Part shown: piece after piece, positions 1 to 12,208 of the stretch
How positions within the stretch are numbered: the stretch's first letter is position 1
Layout of the letters: each line of letters opens with the position of its first letter
NCBI GenBank assembly: GCA_019096065.1
Contig: JAGUCH010000001.1
Location: forward strand, 13,764,001 to 13,828,000
Direction: 5' to 3'
DNA length: 64,000 nucleotides
DNA from: Paracyclopina nana
Lineage: Eukaryota > Arthropoda > Copepoda > Cyclopoida > Cyclopettidae
Translations under genes and position numbers: made by a program
Notes under the pieces: generated by a model
What the model was told of the DNA's origin: nothing
Databases searched by the model: none
Seen by the model: the letters and a program-made list of their open reading frames with translations, nothing else

Positions 1-1770
1 TTTCACTTTTCCTTCTCACATAGTATATACTACACACAATTGTTGCTTAGTTCCAATCACATATATAAAAGTGTCTGTTCTTCACGAGCGTCGCCATATC
101 AAATATTCAATAAAAAGTTGGGTTGCGGTCTGCGCGTCGTCCATCCAAAGTTCTAAATTGCATCACATTTCCATATCAATATTTGTGACAGCAGATTCAA
201 ATCAAGATGTTTTTGTCAAACCCTTTATACAATTTCCAAAGTGGACTAGGGTGTCAAAGAAGGGTGGTGGTCTTGTCAAGGGGAGTTGAACATAAATTCC
301 CGCTACACTAGCCATGAAAAGGACCTTAAATGGAAAGCCAATAAATCAGAATGCGGCCCATGGGACTCGCGCATAGAAATTGGCTAACTGATCAATCAAT
401 TTGAATTTTAAATCCGGGTCAATTTCTCTTTCTACGGTGTTTGTCTGTGCGACTGCATAGCACTATGATATTATGGTAAAAACCACCGCTTCAGCAACTT
501 TCTCATGTGCAGCAATAAAAAATTGCCCCAATCTCAGTATAGGGATTGGGGTTTATGAATTGTGGACCCTCATAAAATGTGTCTTTATTGCTCTTTATGG
601 GGTCATGTGTCTTTGGTGTGTAAGTGAAACCAGGCTTAGGACTGCTTTCACTTGATCAATTCCTCCAAAAATGCCCTTTTTCGCAAATTGTGACTGGCAG
701 GTTGACACCTAGAATGCTTGAAGAAAATATTCAGCGACCAAAAAATTAATAAGTGCCAGCAGGCGTGCGTGATTGCTTTCTTTCCAAGTAAAAGCTCACA
801 TGTCGAATTGATATTCACCTTTTTGCCGACAAAAAGCGCGCCTCCATTAAAGGCTAGTAAATCACGCGAGGTGATAATTACAGTTCCCTCATGTCACTTT
901 TTTGCGCTCACAACCTACTCTGGCGAATGCAATAAAAATGGAGTGATTTAATTAAAGTTGAGATCCCATGTGTCCAATTGCTTTCTAATGTTTGCTCGAT
1001 CATCGCATTTTTATTGCACAACACGAATTTGCATTTTTGCATGCTTCTTTGCCAAAGAGGTGTAAGCAAGGCGCGTGTCATTATCTCTTAGCTACACCAA
1101 ATTACAGGGTACGTTGCAACAAAAGCCTGCCATTATAATTCTATGCTAAATAGTTGCAATTCTAAGGATTGACGCGCGCACTACTTCAGCTTGATTTTGC
1201 GTACATGGGTGCAGAAACCACATAAGTTGATAAATAATATATCACTTGGAGTTTAGGCCACTTTGAGTGCATCGTGTCTGGCAAAGTTCGGCCCTCTCGA
1301 CGAAGGAGCAGCACAAGTTGAAAGCTGGTTTGAAACGTCTGAGAAAATTCTAGGCTTCGCGAAAGAGCCTGTACGAGTACATGGCACAGCAGTAAAATAG
1401 CTGCTAGGGGCAAACCACTGTTCTAAGTAGTGAGCTTATGGCAGCAGCACCCTCCATTAATAGCCATGACATGCTACATTTCCGGAAGCCTCATGCAAAC
1501 CTTTCAAGAGACTGCTTTCAGACCATAAAATAGCTAAATACCTAATATAGCAGTGTACAGCGTAGCCAAAATAAATCCTCTCATCAAAGATTCACATTAT
1601 ATCGGTCTGGTCAGATCCGATTGTCAAAAATCCCATATTTGACAAGCTCTTGCATAACTGATGAGCATCGCGTCGAGACATTTGATGGTCAAAATGTCAG
1701 CTATCAATTTTTCAGGCTCCTCATCGTGCTCCTAGCTTTTCAGTTGGTCTGAACAAAGATCGACGTTCCC
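1..1770. other. Upstream region of MYT1 paralog A, no gene seen
   Basis: No open reading frame here has protein-like composition or splice-site support. The stretch lies directly upstream of the first coding exon of the plus-strand MYT1-type gene, so it probably holds its promoter, 5' UTR or non-coding exons, but I cannot mark a transcription start. Confidence 0.4.
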
Positions 1771-4700
1771 ATGGCACTTTTAGCGTCTCAATTATCAGGT
1801 ATATAATTACTCCTCTCAAGTGATATCGACTAGAGAGCTAATTGCTATTTTTTAGATCCGACTGCTGCAGTGGCAAACAATCCAAATTCCTGCATGTTCA
1901 ATAGTGCAAATTCGAGCGAGGAAGCTAATGACGACAGGAGCGGAGAGTCCAATAATAGCTTGCCTGATAAAAGCATGCCAAAAGACATACAAAGCTTGGA
2001 TTATGCAAATGAGACCGATGAAAGTGGTGGATATTCCGGCTCCACCAGGACCGCCGCAAATTCAGGTTAGCCATTAAAAAAATATTGATTTGTGCGAATG
2101 TGTTCATCTGCGCAAGTAACTTTAATTTATCACAAGTAAAGCAATTTCATTTTAAACCATGTTATGATTGAAAATTATTCACAACAGTAATATAACAATA
2201 ACAAACGCAAGTAGCACGCCTAGCGGACGGAAAGTTGAAACATTTGGGATTAGGGAGTAGTCGATTCAAAATTCAGTGCTACAAGATCCCTTGATGTGCG
2301 CGTGCAGTGAATTTTGGATCGTTTACATCGTCTAACAAGAAAAGGATAAAAAAGGACCGATCTTAGGGCAATTTTTGTGTGCATTAGCTATTTTTTTAGT
2401 TTCGTGTTGGCTACAAGTTTTCTAAACTGTTAGAAATCATTAAGATCAATGGAGCAAGTTTTTTGGCACGCCAATTGAGAAGTCTGCAGATTATTTTGTT
2501 TCTTGTTTTTATATTTCAGCCTCAAAAAAGTAGTACGGTTGTGTAAACCGTGAACCCTGAAATCCCAAGTATTTCTTCAGTAATGTCACTTGATGGCGTA
2601 TCATTGTTATGATACTTTTGTCTATTCATTTTAGATAATTCATATGTGGCGCTAGCTAGTGCTTAAGGTTCTAACAAAAAAGAGTAAATGAAGTTGTTCC
2701 CAAGTTTTAATTGAAAAATGCTATAAAGGTGTTTATGGAGTACTTACCGATTCCTTAGGCCTGAAGTCGACCAAGATTCACCAAAATGTCAAATATGACT
2801 CATCCACCGGGAAAATGTACGAGGAACTGGGAGCCGGCTCAGCTGCCACTGCTACCAGTTCATCCTCAACGACAGCAGCTGCCGCGGCTGCAGCAGCGGC
2901 TGCTGCGGCCGCTGCGGCAGCCATGGGTACATCGGTGGCACCTAGTGATTACTATCAGAGCTACCAGAGTTACCCGTATGGACAGCAGTACATGGGCAGT
3001 TTTGGCTACTGCCATTCCAATGCCTCCAATGGAAGTGCCACAACATCCAGTTATGACCGAAGTTCAATGTACAACCATTACAACTCGCCCGCGGCTTTTG
3101 TTCCCCATTCAGCCATTAATTTGTCCGTGAAAGCGGGAGAGGCTGTACAACATCAGCAGCCCAGCTTGGACTTGACTCTCTCAGATGGGTCAGCCTCTGC
3201 ATCAGCTGCTGCCTCTTACTTGAACCCTCAGGATTTCGGGGGCTCTTCTAGCAACCCAGTGAATTCCAGCAGCCAGCAACGAAATGCGATGCACGCAAGC
3301 CCTCAAATCCTGGATCTCACCCGACCTGGTGGGAGCATTTTAGGGTAAGTCAAACTAAATTTCTCCATATATTGCCACAAGCTGAGGCTGTATTTCTGAA
3401 TGCAAGGGCTGCCACAAGTGAAAGCTACAGCCCCACTCCAACAGCAGCAGCGGCAATAGCAGCAAGTGGGCCCACTCACTCCAGCTCCAAAACGAATGCA
3501 TCCTCTGAAAGAAACGCATCTTCGAAGCTTGAGCAAACAGAACCGATGGACTTTTCGAGCAACCAGTCCATGAGCTTTTCCAGAGGTTTCGATGCTTCCA
3601 GCTTTGGCAGGGGAAGCAGCCCTGGTGACCTGTCTAGGTTCAGAGCTTCAGGTACTAGCAGACCCTTTTAATAAGTGCTATCTCTTTGACAATTCATTTG
3701 TGTCCTAATACAAAAAAGGCTATTCCTCATTTGGCCTGGGGGCTTCGTACAACAGCTTGCTTTCTAATGGCTACCCCACGACTGGCTACTCTCCCTATGC
3801 CCAGTCAAGTTATGGATGTTTGAACTATCCCAGCAGTGCTTTCCAAAGCTCTGGAGATGCCTCAGGTTTTAGCTTGTCATCAGCTCTGACCGGACCAGGA
3901 TCTTCAAGGTATTTAGGCCCATAGTAAATGGTTAGAGCCTACTAATTTAACCTCGTTTGCTCAGTTATGTCTCATTCCCCTCACGGTCATCCAGAAGCAA
4001 AGATGGCAAGGACCTCATCCAATGTCCCACTCCTGGCTGCGATGGAGTTGGCCACATTACAGGCAATTACGCGACCCATAGGAGCCTGTCAGGGTGTCCA
4101 AGAGCCAACAAGCCGAAAAGTAGACCAAAGGATGGAACTGAGTCTGAACCACTAAGGTACATATAATGCAACATCTTCAAAGATACCTGCGCTTGAATAG
4201 TTACAACTTTCTTTGCGTTCAAAGGTGTCCAATTCCTGGGTGTGACGGGTCTGGCCATTCTACTGGAAAATTCCTCTCCCACAGAAGGTAGGAATTGTAA
4301 ATTGTGAGTTCAACCGGTTGGTCCTAAAGGTTGAGTTTTAGTGCTTCAGGATGTCCCCTGGCGAGCCGCAATAAATCCAGGGGATTGGATGCAACCGGAG
4401 CTGCTCCGTTGCCATCAACGTCGAATAATAGCATTATCGCTTCAAATAACAACAATAACAATACCAGCAGCAGCAGTAAGTATTCGTCTGCTCGAATGTC
4501 CGGCGGCGGGTCATCAGCGATGCAGTCTGCCTCGTGCGGAATCAACAGCTTGTTCGACAATCAAATGCTTACCTCAAGTTCACACCATGCGCTCGAGGAC
4601 GATTTGGGACGGAGCTCCATGTATGACCTCAGCATCGGACAAGTGAAGGTAAGACTATTTATATTTTACATGCCAGTTTTATATCAGCTCATTCAGCTCA

Positions 4701-5723
4701 ATCAGCTGAGAATTTAGTCAGCTGACTTGTGATGGTTCGAGCTCTAGCTCGACTGAACGAGAGCCTAACTTGACTTAGATCACACAAGCTTTAAACTCGA
4801 ATTAGCTGAAATAATAGAAAAGAATCAGTTGATTGATGAAGTCGAAATCTTTTTCATGAATGAGTTTCAAAAGTCAAATTAAGCTACTCGAGCAACATTT
4901 TCCCAAATTCCGGAATTCACTTCACCCTATTTTTTTCGACTCGTTCGACGACCAGAGTAAACTCAGCTGAGCTGACTCGCTTAGTCGCTTATTACTTGCT
5001 TAACAAACAAATTTTGGCGAGTGAGCAAGTGCTCCTTTAACTTACGCGCGTTAATATTTCATCGCACTCGTGAGTCGTGACTCGTGAGTCTCGTATCGGA
5101 CTCTTGATGCGCTGGGTAGTCGCAGATAAGCCAGATATCGCACGCTTCTTTTAAAAGCTGCATCGCGCGAATAAATTGTAATTCGTGAGTTTCCTTACTT
5201 ACGCCATATCAATTCATAAATCATAACTGGTAACTCGTTATGACTCGTGACACGTTATGACTCGTAACTCGTTATGACTCGTAAGTCGTAACTCGATGTA
5301 ACTTGTTGTAACTTATATTATTGGTATATACTATATTGGTTTATTTTGGGGCTTTTAAAATGCATTGGCGTTAAAACAAAACCGAATGAATCACATTGAA
5401 TCGCTTCTTAGGACGACCGCCGATCCAACCCCACCTCATCAACAATGGCTGGCAATAGTTCAAGCAAGCAATTAAGTTCCTATTATGAAAGCCTGAGGAG
5501 CAACGTGATGTCAATTTTGGGTCAGGTCAAAGTTCCTGGCAGCAATGAGATCATGCATGAGCCTAATGCCACCTCCATGGCCTCCGGCGCGAGCAGCAAA
5601 GAAAACTTTGACTCTTATTTGACCAAACTGCAGACCATTTGCACTGAGAACATGAACAGCGAAGAAGTGAAGCCAATTAATCATTGCAATGGTCTCGTAC
5701 CTCCTATGCCAACCTCTATTTGA
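1771..5723 (+). CDS. Myt1: MYT1-type C2HC zinc-finger transcription factor, paralog A
   Basis: Spliced gene, exons 1771-1798, 1856-2065, 2759-3344, 3407-3651, 3719-3908, 3965-4156, 4225-4287, 4342-4648 and 5412-5723; all phases agree and give 710 residues. Two MYT1-family fingers are visible: the first ([20 protein letters not shown], exon 3965-4156) and the second ([20 protein letters not shown], spanning 4225-4342), each ending in an SLSGCP- or SASGCP-type motif. The middle has a polyalanine run near 2875-2930 and the conserved [12 protein letters not shown] and DLT(R) stretches. The C-terminus has the [17 protein letters not shown] and [12 protein letters not shown] segments typical of the family's helical tail. 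MYT1 proteins are nuclear DNA-binding regulators of neuronal differentiation; vertebrate members carry more fingers. The start ATG is inferred from a nine-codon first exon whose phase fits. A convergent paralog lies at 12.2-15.2 kb. Confidence 0.85.
4649..5411 (+). repeat. Intron with degenerate CTCGT-type tandem repeat
   Basis: The last intron of MYT1 paralog A is long for this locus (763 bases). Its second half, about 5050-5320, is built of irregular repeats of ACTCGT and TTATGACTCGT-like words, densest at 5225-5310. The first half is rich in CAGCTGA and GAGCT palindromic words. It looks like a decayed minisatellite; no coding potential is visible. Confidence 0.6.
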
Positions 5724-8700
5724 ATTGTTTGTTATCAGTATTTGTTGTAGTACGATTTGGGTATGCTCCTACTTGTATTTTGGCTCAAGATATTTTTTGG
5801 GTGTCAAATGCATTCATCACATTTGCGATAGCCAATTTATTCCTTTGAGGCTGTTGTAAATGCTACAATCGCTGTGATCACTTCTTAATTTTAGTTTCTG
5901 TTGCCGTAACCTTACTATTGCACAGCGCAGCATCAAACGAGTTGAATAAACCCACATTATTCATGAAAATTGAAGTATGTTGCCATCGTTTCTACCTTGA
6001 GGTTAATGGCGGAAGAACAATAAAAAGGCGGCGTGAAAAAAGCCATAAATCAAAAACCGTACCCCTGTATAGCAGACAACCCTTCTTTTCATGTGGCAGC
6101 TACGGCGGTCCCTTGGGACTGTCGTCGTCTCACAAAAGAGAAAGGAGATTCAAATTATTGGTCAAGATCTCACAAATGATCCCCCACAAATCTTGCTTTT
6201 CTTCACAATCTGCTGCAAGATTCATGGGGCTGTGGCATGCACAGAACCCAATGGTTTGGAAGAAAATGTCTTATTTTTCACGGCGGCGGCTAGCTGGACT
6301 TTCTAAATAAAAGTGTGCAACTGTCTCTCCTTCATGTCCCACATTTGAGAAAAGCATCAAGGGTAGCGGAGAGCTAGGGGAGCTCGCTGTAGTTCTACGC
6401 GAGGAGGAAGTTTGCAAGCAGGCTATAATTAACAAAGTTTGTGGCAGTTCTGCCAGGAAGGAATCAACTGTTGTCGTTTTACGAAATGATTTATATACGC
6501 CTGGCTTTCGATTTTTAGAGCGGCTGCTCTGTAGTGAGAATAGCTGCAATTGTTTTTCTTGCGAGCTCCCGTGGTATATAGTTGGCTTTGTCACATTTGT
6601 CGCCACAGATGATGCCGCATGCACCCTTTTCCATAATAGGGGAGATCCCTAATCCCCTTCAAATTCCCCTGCAGAGGCTTTCTTCTAGCGAGGAAATCAG
6701 AATTCAAAGGCTTATCTCAAAACCCAGTAGTGCCTTAATAGTTATTGAATAAGCATGTTTAAGACGATACAACTGTTTTTTGCACCCTATTCACAGTCTT
6801 TTCCGTCATACATATTTATGCCCCAGGACTCAACGTCGAATAGGGGAAACAATAAACGTAAGGAGCGAACTACTACAGTATAGCTTTTGGAAAGCCAGGA
6901 ATCTGCGCTAATGGAGTGGCGATTATCGTGACTTTTTCAAGCCATGAGATTGTTTCAAGAGGATCCCCCGCTTGAGAATGACCCTAAAGCCTTTAGTACA
7001 ATGAAATTCACTCCCCTTCCTCTTGGTTTCCTTGAAGAAGAGAGCTATTGCAGGGTGTGGAACAGCTGCTTACAACAACATTAGCCTCGGTTTGTTCCTC
7101 ATAAATCACGTTGCCATCTTGCTTTCAGCAGAAATGGAAAAAGAGAAAGACTTCATTCAATGAAGAAGCAAGGGGACTCTCGACGATAAAGCTCCTTTTT
7201 AGTAGCCATTTTGGTCGGATTAAACCGGCCATTTCTAAGCAGTTTGCATGGCAATTTTATGCCCGCTTTAGTGTCGTCAAAACGGCAATTTTCTTGGAAA
7301 TTAAATCCTAGCTAACTCGAGATCTGCTGGTCTTGATTAAATGCAAATTTCCACGCGTGCACGGCTTTTGTTTGCTTGCTCGCGATGCTTGATGAATGAG
7401 CAAGGATTTTTCCTTTTGAGCAAATCTGCATTTAATGTTGACTCTTCAGCGTTTTGTCTCATTTTCAGAACCAGCTCAAGTGTGCAAAAGATTACGAGCC
7501 TCCTCCGAAACACTCCTGACGATGATGGAGATAAAAGCCTTTTCAAAAACATTAATTAAACACCCCTTTCATTAGCCAGCTAAAAAATGGGCCGAGTCAC
7601 AACAAACGTTATCAGGAAATCACAGCTTCACCCCGGATACATCATGCGTACCAGTGTGAGTTTAAATTGTACAGCCCAAGCTGCCACCTTGGGGAAAAGT
7701 TTATCAACTCTGGGAAACTATGGCGTAGCTGGTCAGTTTTCTCTTTATCAATCAAGTTGAATTGAATGATGGAGGTACCCTTCTCCATCACAATTTGGCC
7801 ACTTCCAATTTCCCCTATCTTGCTCATCATAGCATTCCATCTCACCCACAAAAAAGAGCTAGAGCCTACTTACCGCTGAAGCAGAGCTTTCTAATTCTCC
7901 TAGACCCCCTTTTTGAAGAGGCAAGTGTCCAACTTGTTTCCCCAATCTATCTATGCTACTACGATCCAGACAGAAGCCATTGTCTCAACTGCTGCTATCT
8001 TGAGGCTGCCATACTGGCGGTGCCTTGATTTCACTGCGCCTTGTACTCAATCCCTTCTTTTTCCTGGTATATAGGCGGATTTTGGCCTGATCTCCCAGAA
8101 GCATTCCTTGCCTCTTCAGGTTCTCTCTGTTTGTCCTTCTCATTTAAGCCTTCTTCTTCCCTTGAGTCCTGATCAGACAAGGATTTCTCCTCTTGGACAT
8201 CATCATTCCCAAGGGACGGTTTTCCTCCCGAATTGCTCTTCCAATAACCCCGAATTGAAGAGCATTATTCAAATTGGCTCCAAACATCAATGTCAATGTT
8301 TGGAAAGTTTTTCAATTTTCCAAAGGTGACGTTCACGTCATAAATGTCAATTCGCAGGGAATATGGCGGAAAAACGGCTGCCAGCATAAGCATGAATAAT
8401 GATCCGGGTGAATTAGTAGTAGTTCAAATGCTGTATGCTCATCGGCGTCGTGGGAATAATTGAAAAAAAGGGCATGTCTAGTAGACTACTATATACACAG
8501 TGGTATATGTTTAGAGGCACTAAGAAGCGTTTTTATACGCCTATAAAAAAGGCTTTCACTTTTTTGTGACCATTTCTTTTTAAGGGCAGGAAATAGCATG
8601 TTAGAGCTCTAAACATGGCACATTATTTTCCCTGTTGCTGCTGACCTTTGCACCCATAACTTGGATGGATCATTGATAAGGGAAATCCTGCTGACTCAAT

Positions 8701-11700
8701 CAACTCATTTTGAGCTGATTTTGCCTCAATAATCCTAATAGCTCCACCATATAAGAGAATCTCTCTTGGTCATTTTCTTGCTTTTTCCAATTCTCCCTCA
8801 GATCATAAATCTCCATTTTGGAGGCAGGATCAGGGAAGGAGAAGATTGCCTTGATGAAGTGTGAACTCGCAGATTTTAGTGAGCCGGTGCCATCACAGCT
8901 AGAAAGATGTAGTAGGCTTGAGTGTCATGTTGGGAGCATCATGATTTGATCTAGATTAATGGAAGGTTTATTCTTTAGTTGTGGCTTTCACCTTCCACTA
9001 TTTTAAAGGGAAGAAAAGGGAGTCTTGAAGAAGGGTAGAATTGCCTGGATGACCATCAACATTTTGTAGAGATAGAGAGGGGAGAAGTTCCGTTTACATT
9101 CAAGCCAAGGTGCATAAAAAAGAGTGAGTCAGCCAATTGTTAGTCAGCACGGGATCGCGTGTTTCTCACCTCTTTTTTACTCACCCCACCTTCGTCCATC
9201 AAAGTTTGCTTCAACCTCTTTTTTCGACATGTGAGAATTTATTACCCCGTCTTGGCAAATGAATCTTCCATTGTGAGTAAACTCCCAGTCAATTCAGTCA
9301 CACATAACTTTCCTGGCCTTTGGTTAGAATGTAGAAAACATTTTGGCGCCAACGAAAGCAATTATAAAATACCTAGATTCCTCTAGTTGCGCTGCGTTTA
9401 ATGAATCAGCTGCATTTCCGGCCAAACAAACAATCCACCCACGTGGTTACTACGAAAAATATGCTATGGGAAGGGAGATAGTATAACTTCTTCTTTACAG
9501 AGTAGCTCATCTTGTCAGATCAGACAAAGTGTATCATGAGGTCAGTCAAGCTGAAACTCAGTTTCGACATGGTCCACTGGGGCTTTCAGTTTTTGCTGCC
9601 TTTCCCATTTTTTGCAGCTACGCCAGGCCATCGGATCTGGATATAGTAGACGAAGGATATATCTGGGAAATAAAAGAAGGAAGCTAGCTGCTGGGAATGC
9701 TAATAGTAGCATGTCCAATCAATCAACGGAAAGTGTTGAATTAAGGCTTCAAAGAGGTTTTGCCTGGCGGCAATCTAATCACGATCAAAAGCAGCATCTT
9801 ACATGGTATAGAGAGCTAATTCGTCTTGGGAAATGGAAGCCTTTGTTCTTCGCATAATGTAAATTCAGCCAGCTAGTTCTTAAAATTAGAGGCAATTAAT
9901 ATGCTAATACAGCTCAAGATCAATGCACGCTTTTGCGTTCTCCATATACAGTCATTTGGCTATACTAAGTTACTGAACGAAATTCAGCCACTTGTCCCCG
10001 ATTTGGCGAGGCCTTTTGAAAGGAGATGCTGACATTCCAGCCACTGCACTACACATGTGTGAAAGCTTCTCCTTATTTACAATACAAGATTGTTGTCTTC
10101 TTGGAGAGATGAGATCATCAACACGGTGGTCTTAGGGGTCAATCCCAGAGGGAAAAGTGGTTGTGCTCTTAGCCCTTTTAGTGCGTCGGAAATGGACTTA
10201 GTAGCTTAGGTGTATGTAGCAGCAGCCCTGATGAAATTAGCTTGCTTCTTGGCAAGAAATCCCTTTAGAGCACAACACAAGTTCTATGGTGTCAACCCTC
10301 CTCCGCCCATGTCATTTTGTTGTGGTCTAATATAATCGAGGTGGCCACGGGGCAGTTTCCAGAGTGCTCTGGAGCATCAATTATGCTTTTAAAGGAGGAA
10401 TCTTTTTCGTCCATATTGATTGTGCACTTCGAAAAGTTTATGTTGATGCATTTATTTTGTGTCATCGTTTGCAATTCCGTATATTCTAGCTGCTATTCGG
10501 CTGCAACCGGAAAACAAGACAGAAACTTTTGCCAACTCTTCTCTTGAAATTGACCATCTGCAAAACTTTTTGCGAGTAGCTGGCAATTCTACATATTGTT
10601 GTAGCTAGCACTGGGTATATATACATGGCATTTTTTGCGCTAATGCACAGCAATCATTGTCTGATTTTTTTCACAATTCAGCCGCGGGGGTCACATTTGT
10701 GCATTTTCTTGTCAATGCATTTTTGCGAAGCCATCAAGTTTCCAGCAGCGAAGACAAAGAAAATGAGAAAGAGGAGAAAAGACATCACTGTAATTGGATG
10801 GGGCAGAAAAGTTTGCGAGTAGACCAAAGGATAATAATCATAAGTAATCCTCCTAAAACTGACACATTCCCATATTAGTTGCACTCCATACAAGCAGTGG
10901 CTCAGAGGAGTGCCAAAAATGCTGCAATAATTGAAGCTCGTCGCGAGCAAGCTTCATATGCACTTTTGATGCAAAAGTCAATTGGCAATTCGAAGAATGC
11001 AAGGCTCTCTTTGATTATGGCGTGGAAACTTTTTGGATTACTCCTCTGAATTTAGATAGATCCTACTACATGAAAGCAGTTTGTATGTAGCAATGTCGCA
11101 CCTCAAAAAGCATGTAGTATTAGTAGTTGAAACACGCATACAGAACGAGTCCCGAGGAATTTACGGGCTGGAAAAGTAGTTAGTTCTGGTTGATACATGA
11201 GCCCATTTGAGCAATCAGTTGAGCTAGTCTAGCACAAATTGCACAGTGAGGAACGAGCCCATTGAAAAAAATACGTTTAATGTACTAGCATAGAAATACC
11301 ACCCTCCACTGTGCAGTATCCACTTCTAGCAATCTAGGAACAACAGCTTTAATGACCACCTTATTTCGCAGAAGGGATTTCGACATTCCGCAAAATTAAC
11401 AGCCCTGGAACAACTCCCTTGCTGGCAATTCCAGACTTCTTCTTTTCAAGGAGACTCAGGTTGGCTTTCTGATGTGTCTGATCTCTTGTTTAGAATTTAC
11501 GTAGCCATTCTTGGTCTAATTTGGCCATAAACTACCGACACTCGCTCATAAAAAGGTAGTAAAATTCTGAAGCCAACCCCTGGCTTATACAGATTGTGTG
11601 GGATCTTTTATGGCAAAACAAGAGATATTACACCTTCATGGAGCTTACATAAGGTGAAATTTGTACGAAAAGCAAGCTTTACGGCATTCAGACCAGATGG

Positions 11701-12208
11701 CGCTAGTAACTAGCTGGCTGGACGGGCAGCCGGGCCTGTTTGGCAGATGCTTCTGCCTGAAAAACAAAAGGAATCGCAATGATTGATCCGCATTCAAAAT
11801 TAATACTTTGCAGCCTTGCATGCTAAGCCAAATTAGAAAGCCCTTTTGACTTGATATTTGTTGGAGTGTGTGTGTGTCATTTATTTGCATCATGGAGCTC
11901 GCTTGTTGTGTGGTCAATGAACACATATTTTGCAATAATACTGAATAATGAGGTAAACTGTACTAAACAACAGCTGACATGATCTTCAACAATGTGTGAT
12001 AAAAGCAAATTAGTTTCTTTGGGTCTAATTCAACCAGGACAATTCCAATCACATATATAGTAGTAGTAAGTGGTTGCGTAACAAAACCATAACATATCAT
12101 TTTGGGTTATATATAATAATAGTGGTCGCAATAGGGGTGTCAAGGGGGAGTATTGTAATTATCATCTACTAGAAGTATAGTCTAGATGCGTGCGTTCTTT
12201 GGCTTGGT
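5724..12208. other. Intergenic region between convergent MYT1 paralogs
   Basis: 6.5 kb between the two MYT1 stop codons. Possible polyadenylation signals for paralog A (AATAAA at 5946-5951 and near 6019) suggest its 3' UTR ends soon after 5.95 kb. The longest open frames (5918-6310 plus, 6271-6624 minus, both under 131 codons) have no recognisable domain and no supporting splice structure, so I treat them as chance ORFs. I see no tRNA and no clear transposon. Confidence 0.5.

Noticed and set aside
5918..6310. Open frame of 130 codons downstream of MYT1 paralog A
   Set aside because: It overlaps the likely 3' UTR, has no domain, no splice context and Arg/Lys/Ser-biased composition; treated as chance.
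6271..6624. Minus-strand open frame of 117 codons
   Set aside because: Low complexity, overlaps another chance frame, no support from neighbouring exons.
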